Source: Paragonimus westermani
Taxonomy: Eukaryota > Platyhelminthes > Trematoda > Plagiorchiida > Troglotrematidae
NCBI GenBank assembly: GCA_008508345.1
Contig: QNGE01000128.1
Coordinates: forward strand, 306,641 to 370,640
Length of the DNA: 64,000 nt
Reading direction: 5' to 3'
The notes under the pieces are model-generated. The model made no database searches. It saw nothing but the letters and a program-made list of their open reading frames with translations, and was not told where the DNA came from. The position numbers and the translations under genes were made by a program. Shown piece after piece: positions 12,901 to 24,288 of this stretch; within the stretch, counting starts at the first letter, position 1; every line of letters begins with the position of its first letter.

Positions 12901-15900
12901 AATTGTCACCACAACTTTTTAATCGCGTTCAGGAACTGAATGTGCTCTCTAATCAGCAACCATCGATGGTGATTTCGACTGAAAACGTAATGTTGGGCAG
13001 TTACAACAAAGTTAGCTTTCAGCCACACCTAGTTATCAATAGATGCACATGTTAACTAGTAAAACTGTTCATGTCCGCGGAAACTTTGCTGACATTAATT
13101 TGTGGAATCTTGGAAGCTGCTCCTAGTAACAGCGCCTCAATCTGTGCTCTGATTAGACTAACGGATGAGGGATTTTACACGTATTTGCCTGGGTCAGTTG
13201 GGAAGTTTGTCTCAGGGTGTGATTCACGAATTACTCGTTCAAGATTTTTGATGGTGTCGGTTTTCTTCTGTTGCTTAGTACCACGAGAATCTGATCAATT
13301 GTAAACCACGAGAGGGCAGTCTTCCGGTGATGCGTATCGTAGATTCGGGTGATTCAATAATGTCTTAACCTTTCACTAGCTTCATCAATATAACTAAGCC
13401 ATTTTCGTTAAGTTTTCAAAGATGGGTTTCAGTTTCCCTGTGCGTGATGTATTGGAAACAGCCCATCTTCAACACGTTTGCGTGTTAGTTGGAGTTTCTC
13501 TCGTTCTACATTCTACAATCAGGCTGACGAGGCAATCACTCGATTAGTCAATCGCTGCCCCCCGTTGCGAATGCTACCCCCCCCCCACACNCACACAATC
13601 GATCTCACTATTGCCCACGAAGACGATGAAACCAATTCTCAACACTGTTTATCAATCCAGGCGTAGCTGCGGTTCCGGCTACCTGGAGAGAACTGACGGA
13701 TTTAATCACTCGAATAGCAGAACATATTCTTAAGTGGCTAGTTGAACTAATTTCACAGCAGCGAATGGAAACTGATCTCTGACTGATTGCTTGCACCATC
13801 GATCGCTCGTCATTTAATCAGTAGTGTGCGTGACATACGCCCGTCTAAATAATCCCCACTTTTGCTACGTGGTCAAAATTCACACGTGTTGAGACTTGTC
13901 GAAGCTTTGCTGATGACGCGTTTGGAGCCGAGGTTGTGTATTCAAAAGCAGCTTACCGTGGTGTCGACGTTGCCTTTTTTGGTTGAAATTGATCACGAAT
14001 TATTACCCTAGTTCCGTTTGTTGTTCTGACTCGTTCGGTTTGTTAATCATTACAGAATGCACGTTTTTGGCTGTTGAGAGTGCGAGATGTGCTATCTTCC
14101 TACAGTTTTCGTCTTCTAAGGAGACTAATTTGTCTGTCCTTTAAAAGGCTCCCCCAGTTAGATGATTAAACTGTTTGAATGTTGTCTTATGGTGGTGACT
14201 ATCCTACATTTTAATTCCTATTCAAAGCCACTTCTACCATACCTAGTTTTGCATTCGCTTATTTGTGTATATCCGTTGCACTACTGAGCTTACATTTCTC
14301 ATCTTCTCTGTGGTTAGAATTGCAGTTGGCTTTGGTTGACATATACAACCGACACCTACGTGAACGTGCCTTGCGCCACTCAGTAGCAAATGAGCATGGC
14401 TTGGTGACCTATTTGCTCCGTGACGTGATTCTTCCACAGGCAGAATCGCGACCCAACCAAACGTTCCGGTCCTGCGTTAATTTCAAACAGAAGTCAGACA
14501 GGCGACGTATGCGTAGACGGTCTTATCGCTGGTCGTTGTCATATGGCCAAAAGCGAAGGCGACTACTTGATGCGTCAATGGGCTTTAGCAAACTTTCGTT
14601 TTATACTCGCTTCGATAGTTGGAAATCTTCCGGACATCTTACGGACAGTGTTGTTGAAGCGCCCGAAGAAATCACGTGCGGTCCACTGCAACTAAATCGA
14701 ATGTCGATCAGTAATTTCCACCCTAACGCGTATTCACTGTCGGTACCAACCCCGGCGCTTGATTCGGAATCACTTGGCCACTCAGCTACGGATCGCACGG
14801 CGTTGGCATCTAATCCAGCATCGATATTTGATTACACGAAATGGCAACATAAGTTCACCCAGACGTCGTGGGACATAATGGGACCCCATCTTACAACATG
14901 TGGCCGATCTAAAAGTGTCAGTTTGGATGCCCAAAGCTATCCAACTTCAGTCCACTCCCCCTACTGTTCTTTCTCACACTGTCTAAATCCATGTTCCAGT
15001 TCAACTACCGCATCAGACTCGGGCATCGGCTCGTTAGAATCGTGTGGTCAATCAACTATTTCTACGAGTAGCATCAGTGGAGATCCATTTACCCGAACTT
15101 CCTCATCCGCCATCTCAGCCTCCCGTTTGTCACTCGTTAGACGTCCTCGCAGCAATTCGGATTCTGTTTGTTGCTCGAGTTCCTTTACAGGCACCACCCA
15201 TACAAGGTCGCTGGAACCATTTTCAAGCTTGCGGGACTTACGGCTTCAAAGCGATATTCCTTTTAATCTGGCCATTTCTAGAGAATTCTTTCGCTGGAAT
15301 TTGGATAAAAGACACACGTTCCAATCTTGTAATCAACCACCGACGGTTGCACTGTCTACACAACCGGAAACTGTCAAGAGACGCCGCGGTCGTCCACCTC
15401 GTGCGAAAAATAATTCTCTCTGTGATACCCCAGTCATATCCGTCCGACAGAAAGACCCCGTTAGCGTCGCGGCTTATAGCGTGTGAGTCTATTGTTCATT
15501 TGCTTCACTTGTTAGGGTAAGCATTACGTCTTGCGTGGGGTGGCACCATTTTTGCTCGTCAGTTTTGTGTTCAAAGTTATCTAATATTGTACTGCATTGT
15601 AGAATTCGTGATTACTCCTCTTGTGTCAGTCCACTATAACGCTGCAACTAATATCGGCCGATTGCAAATGCGCTAGGCTCATGTTGACCTTACGATTATT
15701 TTCCAGTGATATCGATAACCACAGTGTAATTGTTTGATGCTGGTGTTTGCATCCGGCATCCTAACTCGTGCAGTCTCCTGTCCAAATAGATTTATTGTGA
15801 CACGTCAACCATGGCATGATTATTTTAAAAACCATTTTCACCTACATTTTAATAACATTAAAATCAGTGCTTTTTCTACCTTCATTTATACTGCACTTGC

Positions 15901-18900
15901 TGGTAACCTTGATGCAATGATATTACTGAAAAGTTCCACTAGAAATTGGCTACAGAATAGTTCAGTCATAATTCCTTCAGATGTGCTTATCCATTCCGTA
16001 GTTTCAAAATAATTCGCAACTTCGTTGTTGCTGATCAACTATGCCAGCCTCGTTACCTTGGCATCCAACAGGAGATTTCATTGTCCATGAAGTAACGTAA
16101 ACAGTTAGTATATATATGTAGTCAGTTCAAATTGCCTGGCGTTTCGAAGACAAAAAATTCTCCACTTTGTCTTTGTCATGGTGGCTTGTCTGATGAACAG
16201 TATACTCTCAACTGTGCTATGAAGCTTGTCATCTGATATAGTGCATCGTCTCACAGAGTGACAGCTTACCATGTTCAGTCTCGTAACAATTCTCGGTAGT
16301 TGTTTGAGTGAAATCATTATCTGTGGTGTCATCGGCCGTGTTCACCCAGTGGACTGTTTGCGAATCGGCGAGGGTGTTTTAGTGAAATCCTTCGTTTTCC
16401 TACCGTCAACTCAACTTTACTGTCAAAAAGAGTTGTCGAAGGTTACTTTGGACCCTATACATGTCAACCGCCAACAGCTATTACTGAATGTTTGTTCTAA
16501 ACACAGACACTCGATTACCACAACCTGAACGGACGGTCCTTTATTCGTAAAGTGAATTTATATCGTTATCTAATTTATCTGCTGTTTATATTCATACAGT
16601 TTGCTACATCATCGCTATAATCAAATGCACCAATGCCAGTGGTTCCCAATGATGCTCAACCACTATATAACCATAAGGAAGGGAGGAGTCCAAACTACGG
16701 ACAGCAACCGAACCGTAGTTCAAAGTAAGGCGTCACCAGCTTTCTTACGGCTTTCACTGCTCTGCGTCTTTGAGTACACTTGCTTCACAGACAACTCGAC
16801 CAAACAACATTCACGCTACTGGCCCCGATTAGCTGCCACACCACCTAAATTCCTCAGTCATCGACTCTCTAATTCACGTTCCCAAGCCCAGAAGATGAGC
16901 CTTACGCGCGCTGGCTAACTCCTTGAGAAATTTCTAGCTGTTTTTTTAAATTATAGAATGTATGTTGTCATCTTGCTGCAAACCTCCTATTCCTCTGCCT
17001 TGTTCATGTGAAGTGGTTTCTTAGTTTTTCATTTGCACAGTATTGGTTCTGTGCACTGCATCGTTCTTTTTTTAAAACCGAGGCGTTTTTCTTGTGCTGC
17101 TTTCTTTCATCCTCCTGTTCATTTTTTTGTTTTGTGGTAGTTTGGGCTGATTCCGAGGCCGTGCTATACTTGAACAAAATTCTGTGCGCCTTCTGTCGAA
17201 TGACACACTTTTTCGAGTTTTGCGCAGTTCTGCTATTAACCTAGTTACGGTATTTCGTGATGAAACAGTTTTATCTTAGGGGCCAAAATCTGTAAAGGTA
17301 TGTTGATTGATTTAGTACAACATACCACTACCTATCTCTTATCATGAACACAGTTTTACTTCACAGCATTTTCATGCTACTGACGAACGCTAAGTACTTT
17401 TGTAAAGTTATATCGGGAAAATTTGTATGTATTGTTCGACTCAATGGGGCCCGCCGATTCAACACAACTGAGAACTTTTCGCTCACGTCGTTATCGATTA
17501 GAATGAACAGATCGCCCCTGTTTTTCCTCCCTTCGAAATGATCGGACAACCAAATATTATTCATACGAGGTTGGGGTTGGGTGTTTAGATGCGAGAGCTG
17601 TAACTGTACTTCATGTTTAATCTTAAAAATTCTTTTGTGCGGCGTTCTGAAACAGCATTGAAATTCACGCGTTGCACAGGTTTGGATACTATGTATAAAT
17701 ACCGTAGTCTTTATGACGTTAAACCCTATTTTTGGAGGTGAAGGAACAGTGTGAAATAGAACATCATCCACACTATTTTTGTACTTACACTTAGACAGTC
17801 AGTACTAAGATGTGTACACCTCACTAACGAACAACCGAGTTGCAGGTGATGCATGACACTTTCCCTGTGGTTTCCATGATGATGCTTCCCTAGTTCTCTT
17901 TCTTATACATACAACTTGTCTAAAACAAAAACCCTCACACCACTGAGCCTGTCTAACCGTCCTTTCCTATGGCATTCGCCGTAGACTGGGTGGGCCGCAG
18001 TCCTCCAAATCCGGAGACGAACGTTGCGTCCATCCTGTTGGCTGCTTTCTTTTCCTCAAGTTGTTGTATGTCGCCTCTGTCGCACGCCGATGAGTTGGAA
18101 GCGTTGTATCAACCGTGCATTTTTGTTTTACGGTCTTTTCACCAGTAACGTATAGTGTTCAACGATTTGAACAATCTTTTATGTTCTTTCGTTCAGCCGG
18201 GTATCGTGTAATATTGTCCATTATTTCCAGGAATTTATGCTGAGCGCTGACGATGAATTATTCCGATGACAGTTTTACTCATTTACCTTTTGACTAAGTC
18301 TTGCATTCTTGCTCTGATTTACGTCTGAAACTCAGCAGAGGTGTCACAGTGGCTCTCAACAAAAAATATCGTTGCTCATTTTCTGTTCATCACGGTGATA
18401 TGGCAGTAGCTCATACCGACACTTAGCTGTCATACAACTATAGAGAGAACAAACAGATCCGAACTTTGGATTCAAGGAAAGGGGAAGGATAAGACCGAAC
18501 CACCAAAAACACCTTTATTGAAGCTCGAACTCTCAACTTCACGGTCCTTGTGAAAATAATACATCAGTCGGACAGCTCCCTTTCGACTTTCATTGCCTCG
18601 CACCACAATTTACAGTTACCCCACAAAGAATAACGTATCATAAATCGATTAATCGTCATCTCATTCAGCGTCTCAATCCACTAAAACTGAGTCGCGAGAG
18701 CTCCATCGCGATTGTCGACCCAGGGCGTGTATAACACAAACTGCTGTTACATTACCGATGTGTGAAGTTTGACTAAACAAGTCTCCTGGTCCTCCAGATG
18801 TGGATCAGCAGATGGCTAGCATCTTTTTCTGGAACAATTACTAATTCCAGTTCGCTGCCACCCACTCGCTGGTTTACGGTGCAAGCTTTTAAACCAAAGG

Positions 18901-21900
18901 CTCTGGTCGAGAATCGTAACTTTCAGTGTTCCAAACATCTCTGAGTTAACATGTATGCACCAAACTTTTTACGTTGCAAAGCTGGAACCTCCTATATTCC
19001 ACTGTAAATCATCAGTAACGCTTGAGTTCTTTAACTTCTTAACCACTCAAACAGTTTGGCTTAGCTGTGTTTCCGCGAACCAAGATAGTTGAATCACGCT
19101 TTTAAAAAATCCCTTTTACTATAACAGTTTTACTGTTTACTTGACTCTTACTCACTTGTGGTTGGTTTTTGTACATTCTTAGTTTCATTCCTCCCGCGAC
19201 TCGTTATTGTGCCTCCTTACCAGTTTCTGCAGCCCTCCTTTAAATGCGTCTGTGTGAAAACTTGATGACATTTGCTGTGGTTTATGATTTCAATTCCGAA
19301 CAAATTCAGATTGTCATGTTATCGTATCGTCTGTTTCTGATTACATTTGACTGGTTTTGACTTCTTTCGCTGTAGCTGTACTTCCTGGATGGCACCGTTT
19401 CTACGCTTTATGACTCACCGGGAAGCAGAAAATTTGAGTCAATACTTGAAACGTAAGTACGTCTTCACTGGAGCATATATATTCAGTTTGTTGTATCGCT
19501 GGAGCTCCGCACTTTTTTGTAAACAGCAATACGTTGCTTTTTCACGCAGATGCCCAGCTGACGTAAAACTCAATGAGGATGGTACAGAATTTCTCGTCTG
19601 CACTCTTGCAGTCCGTCTCACCAAGACATGTTCCGTTTTTCTTAAAACAAATTCGTCTACCCTGTACATTGTATCACGTAGTGAATTTGCACCGATATGA
19701 CGCATAGTGTGCGCATCGCCTATTTGGTTCACCTTTTCATTCCAGGTAGATGTACGCACATGCACACAATCCCTAACCAGTTAGTGATTTCACCCCGGTT
19801 GTGTTAACTCTTTAGCCGACTGGTTTATGGGGCGCCATGTCGAAACGTCTGTTCAGTCAACCTGGACAGGACACTAAGCTTAGCCCAGACACGATTTATG
19901 CGTGAGGATATCTACCTTTGTGGGAGAATTCACCCAAACCATGTTGGTACTCAGACGTACGTTTTGTCAGTGATCTTTTACTTAACCAGAACCTTACTGA
20001 ACTCACATTGACTACCTTTTTACTCAACTGTGTATATGGTCTGAACATCCGGTGACTGACAAGCCTTCAATCGAGAAAGCTCGGTATGACATTTTGAATA
20101 GCCGCATTCCAGTATTGTAGTTTCTCAGAAGTGATGGCTGGCACAAAGGCACACTGGATGAACTGTTTAGTCGGACATCTATAAGTCATGACCCGTCGTT
20201 TCTCGCAAAACCACCACGGAACAGAGCAATGAAGAGAACATTGTGGGAAAAGCTTGAATTTATGGCAACTGGTGATGAGTCCGATTTTTCCGTGAATACC
20301 TCTCTCTGGTTTACATCCAGTGGTTAAATTCTACTGTGAATTGTTTGACTGGTTCGTTATAAGATATCGGTTAACACACTATTATGTTTGGTTAGTCACT
20401 TGTCTTGATAAACCATAACACGAATGCGGCTGAGCTATAGCTCGAAAGATTGTCAAATTGAAACACAAGCGTTCGATCCAGCCAGGGACTCCACCCAGAC
20501 TTTAATGGACACATTCTTTCTGAATTATTCATGAATTGAATTCTTTGTCTTTTCACCACAGGTGAGCATGAACTGCGATCTGAACTGCTCCAACTGAAGA
20601 ACCACCATGATCGGGGAGTTCGTCGATTAGACGGTACGTGCATTTTAGTTTTCTGGTCCCATTGTTCTGTTTACAAATCCGGTGATTTGTTTATCCCGTA
20701 AATTCAGTACGATTGTGTATGTCTGTACAACACATAAATGCTATGAACATCATTATCATTCCTGCTCTAATCACTTGTGTTTGTTTTTGGAGATTTGTTT
20801 TTTCGAGTCAACTGTGTTGGTGTGCAAGTATTGTCCGTTGGCGCTGTGTTCGTTTTGTGAATGCCATTCTGTATACTTCACCAAACCTCATATACAAGGA
20901 GTAGGCAATTTTTTGCCTCCTGCTTACACCTAACCTATCCTTGCTTGATTTTATCAGGTGAAAAATGCTGGAATTTGAAGACCTTCATGTTATCAACTGA
21001 CTCTCTTATTCTTTAGGCTAACGATCATTTTTCACATTTTGTAGTTTCACACTGAGCCGCCCACACATGGTTGGCATCACCGTTACGATGAGTGCCATTT
21101 GTGAAAGGGCACGAAACCTGATAGCATCACCTACATTGGATTGAATAGTAAGGGGGAAAGAAACCAATGTGGAAATCATGAAAACTGTCAGAACGAGGTA
21201 TTGACGACCTTGTTAATATCGTGTTTGACGACGTCAGCTAAACGTACTGGTCATTTTACCTCTTGGTTGAAAACCGGTAGTGCTTACTTAACGAGGTACT
21301 TTATAACAAATCTGTTACGTTTTGAATACAAGTTACCTTTATTGCACCGCGGCATGTAAGATGTTACCATACGTAAGATGTACCTGAGATATGGACGCCT
21401 TTACAAATAGACTAGTACGCTGGGTGATCGGCTTTATCTATTCATCTCGGAGACGCTTCTGGGAACTTTGTCATTGGCATTCCCACTGTACACCACTAAT
21501 CGTGTGGAGGTATTGGCAATCCCTAAGTATTCTTTTTGTGGGCTGAAACATGCAGTCACGATATAAGCGCTTTTGATGAGAAACTAATTCCAGTAGGATC
21601 ATCATTGTTTTATACTGCGATCATTGTAATCGTGGTCATTGAATGCTCGTCGTAAAATGGCTCTTATTTAAGCTTACTATAGTATGAATCTGCCCCTTTT
21701 CAATTGCTATTCATAAGATCCGCAACCCGGATTCAGCTCGTAACGTGGAAATTTATAGTTCGAGCCTCTTTCCCATTGTTGCTACTTGGTAAGTTCAAAA
21801 CAGGGATCGCAGATAGATAGTTGGGAGTTTCAAGGGGGACATAGAAAAGCTCAACTAACTTGACTGTTTTCGTTTGTGACCAGTTCGCACTGATCTGTGG

Positions 21901-22257
21901 TGTGTAATGGTAACTATCAATCAATATAAATTTGTCCTTGACGTTTCAGAAGTGAACCTGCAACCGTGTATGGCATTTACGCCGTCCAACGGATGTTTCC
22001 TCCTGTCGCATCCGGTCACCTATTTGGATTCTCACAAAGGCATCGGCCTGAAACGAAACAAAAGAAAATACGAGTCTCGTAGACTTTGTGCTACCAGACC
22101 GCACCCCAAGCGTAACTGCATCAGTCTATCAAAGCTAGCTATCTACACACGATCTTGTGCATCTAACCAAGATTTGCGTGTGCCCAGACCAAGGGGTAGA
22201 CCACGTAAACAACCTGTGGAAAGTTCTCGCAGGGTTTCCGCTAAAACTCGCCATTGA
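9915..22257 (+). CDS. TADA2B: TADA2B/ADA2-like transcriptional adaptor with AT-hooks, 9 coding exons
   Basis: ADA2 proteins activate the GCN5/PCAF acetyltransferase in nuclear SAGA-type complexes. Exons: 9915-10028, 10078-10137, 10177-10286, 10319-10559, 10600-10669, 14318-15482, 19376-19452, 20562-20633, 21950-22257. Every junction is GT..AG and the sum is 2217 nt, 738 codons plus TGA. Residues 13-55: ZZ finger (three CxxC pairs and HxxxH). Residues 73-121: SANT domain with the ADA2 signature YGFGNW and YIHG. Residues about 165-230: GYMPHRDDYEYEF and a VDIYNRHLRER helix, matching the TADA2B middle region. Exons 7-8 continue with FLRFMTHREAE and LRSELLQLK. Exon 6 inserts about 360 serine-rich residues ending in an AT-hook (RGRPP near 555). 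The last exon has a second AT-hook (RGRPR near 718) and no visible SWIRM domain. Start 9915 is the first ATG after the in-frame TAG at 9846. TADA2B is preferred over TADA2A from the middle-region match. Confidence 0.88.
10670..14317 (+). other. Intron 5 of the TADA2B-like gene (3.6 kb)
   Basis: GTGAGT donor at 10670 and a TGGTTAG acceptor ending at 14317, phase 1 on both sides (G|AA). No recognisable coding sequence inside. A C-run followed by CACAC with an unresolved N at 13591 (about 13577-13597) is a low-complexity spot in the assembly. Confidence 0.75.
15483..19375 (+). other. Intron 6 of the TADA2B-like gene (3.9 kb)
   Basis: GTGAGT donor at 15483; the open frame would otherwise stop at 15484-15486. 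Acceptor CGCTGTAG ends at 19375. Phase 2 on both sides: GT joins C to give a valine codon before the CTSWMAPF block. It holds an antisense RTE-like fragment (16601-16925); no other recognised feature. Confidence 0.8.
16601..16925 (-). mobile_element. RTE-like element 3'-end fragment inside intron 6
   Basis: The minus strand repeats the tail of the element that opens this window: GAGTTGTCTGTGAAG, AGCAGTGAAAGCC, GACGCCTTACT and a terminal AACCACTGGCATTGGTGC block appear in the same order as at 85-410. The coding part is frameshifted and has stops. It is a dead, 5'-truncated insertion opposite to the host gene. Confidence 0.65.
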
Positions 22258-22808
22258 TTGTTTCATTTTGAACTGACTAATCAACAGCGCAGCTCAACTG
22301 ACCGTTTCACGACGGATACTGACCATTTCAGTTGTTGATTTCGGTCTGTTTATTTTCAAACTCCATTTCCACACTTTCCCGGCTGTATTTGTTAGGTGTC
22401 TTTCGTTGATTTCTGTCGAGGGAAATCTTCCATAAATTTTAACTGGTCTTTCGTCTAGGATTTTTTTGTTATATCCATTCTCAGTGATTGAATCTGACGA
22501 ACCGAATATCGGATTCCATCGATTCGCCTCTTTCTGGCAGCGAAAGCTTATTGGCTGTGCCTCATTTCATTATTGTTATTACGATTTCTTTCAGCAGTCC
22601 TAATTTTGGACCGTTTTTCGTTCGTTCCGAATTGTCCATTTTCGAAACGGCCATGTACACTCCTTGTACTTAGGATGATCAGTTGCTTCGTTTTAATTCT
22701 GAAACACAGACACTCGGACTGAAGTTTGCTGCTCCCGAGAAGTTATCAGTCTGGCTTCCCAGTTCGGTGACACACTCAAACCCTTTTAGTACTTATTCAT
22801 TCTCCCAT

Positions 22809-22814
22809 AATAAA
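22809..22814 (+). terminator. AATAAA polyadenylation signal, TADA2B-like gene
   Basis: The first AATAAA hexamer I see after the stop codon, about 550 nt downstream, in a T-rich context. Its assignment to this gene is an inference from position. Confidence 0.45.
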
Positions 22815-24288
22815 CGTTTGTGAAATCAAACAATCTATTTTTATTTCTCCTCGTGTATTGCTGGGTCAAGGTGGTACGTCAACCTACCTGCTGCAAGTTT
22901 GACCGTTCTGCTAAACCATTGATTCAATCGGTATTTGTAATGTCAAGAACACCTAACCTTTTTATTGGTTGCGCTTCAAGCCATTCTGGCCCACAGTTTG
23001 TTGTCACTGTTTCTCCATCGAGGACAGAATTGCTCTCTTAGGACCTGATCCACTTCTTAATGGAACAGATGAAAGACTGACATTAAAAAATTTGTGCACG
23101 AGCGGGTTTCACCTCAGCTCTATTTTTGTCTACTAAAGATGACTTGAATGTGTGTAACGCCGAAACATAGACAAATATATAACCGCGAGGATGTGAAACT
23201 TGTTCGGTAACTACCGGGGCAGCCTCATCATCACAGTCAGCTGTTTTTCTATACAGAAAATGAGGGCGACGTCTGGTTGCAATTGCTCCGGTACACCATA
23301 ACCGACGTTTGTTTCCAGCCACGAACAAGGCAGAGAAAGGCTTTGTTGTGTCAATCCCAGGTTGTGCCAGCACGTGAAACTTACTGATTTGAGTGTTCAC
23401 TGCTCAGGTTGATTGATTTCTTTTTGTAACATATAAACTGATTGACCGATGGTCGAGTGGATTAAGTAACAAGTCCTGCTACGGATCGGTCTTCGAGCGC
23501 GTGCAATCACATGACCACTGTGCTATTATCCGTTCTGTCATCTGTTATGTAAGCGAAACATCCAACTGATCAGCTGTAGTTTGTCTCGGTGTGATGGTGA
23601 ATGTGAATTGGAAAGTGAAAAAGTAGATCCGTGAAAACAATAACTGAGCGAGAGAAGGCTGATTTGAAGGCCACGAAGATTCACAAAATGGGTGTCATTT
23701 GGGACAACTTTTGTAGTCCCGTGGCGTTACTTTTCAGTGATGCTAATCCCTTATACTCTGGCTGTCAACAACCTACTCAAGTCGACCTTGCTATCAGGGG
23801 TTTCTTCCCGAGCTCCGAAGTCGTATGTTAGTTATCACTGTTCTGGTATTCTTTGTTTGACGAACGTGACCGTGAGAGCGGTGTGCAGCGGAATGCTGGT
23901 TCAAAGTGACCGCTTTGAACTTTCTGCTATTAGTAGTGCGCTTCAGTCGTGTCAGTAAATAAGCAAGCGGTGTTACCATGCTTTTGGGCGCCAGTGTTCA
24001 TTTGCGAACGCTGGTTCCAGTCGCTGAAACTAACGGGTCTCTTGAAGTTTTCCACATTTACGTCTGCGATTTGCGTATCCTTGGTAATCAGTCACGCTTG
24101 CTACAGAAAATCCGGTGAAACAGAGTATTAACCGGTACTTCGGCACGATGCAAACGATTCGGCTGCACACCAATCACATTCTAGTAACAATACCGTAGTT
24201 CATATATTACCCTCCCCTTAAAGCATGTTGACAATACGGTGGTTGTTGGATGCCGAGATGCAGACATCATGTACGCTTTGGACACGTG
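22815..24288. other. No recognisable gene
   Basis: The longest frame is 23083-23400 on the minus strand (105 codons), which I do not recognise. A tRNA-like segment lies at about 23443-23540. Nothing else is supported. Confidence 0.45.
23443..23540 (+). repeat. Possible tRNA-derived (pol III) repeat
   Basis: TGGTCGAGTGGATTAAG resembles the A-box of tRNA-Leu/Ser-type genes (TGGCCGAGTGG-TTAAG). CGGTCTTCGAGC, about 40 nt further on, is a poor B-box match. It does not fold into an obvious tRNA, so it is listed only as a weak SINE or pol III candidate. Confidence 0.25.

Noticed and set aside
13577..13597. C-run and CACA repeat as a functional microsatellite or G-quadruplex site.
   Set aside because: Very short, includes an N, and lies in an intron; more likely a sequencing-difficult spot.
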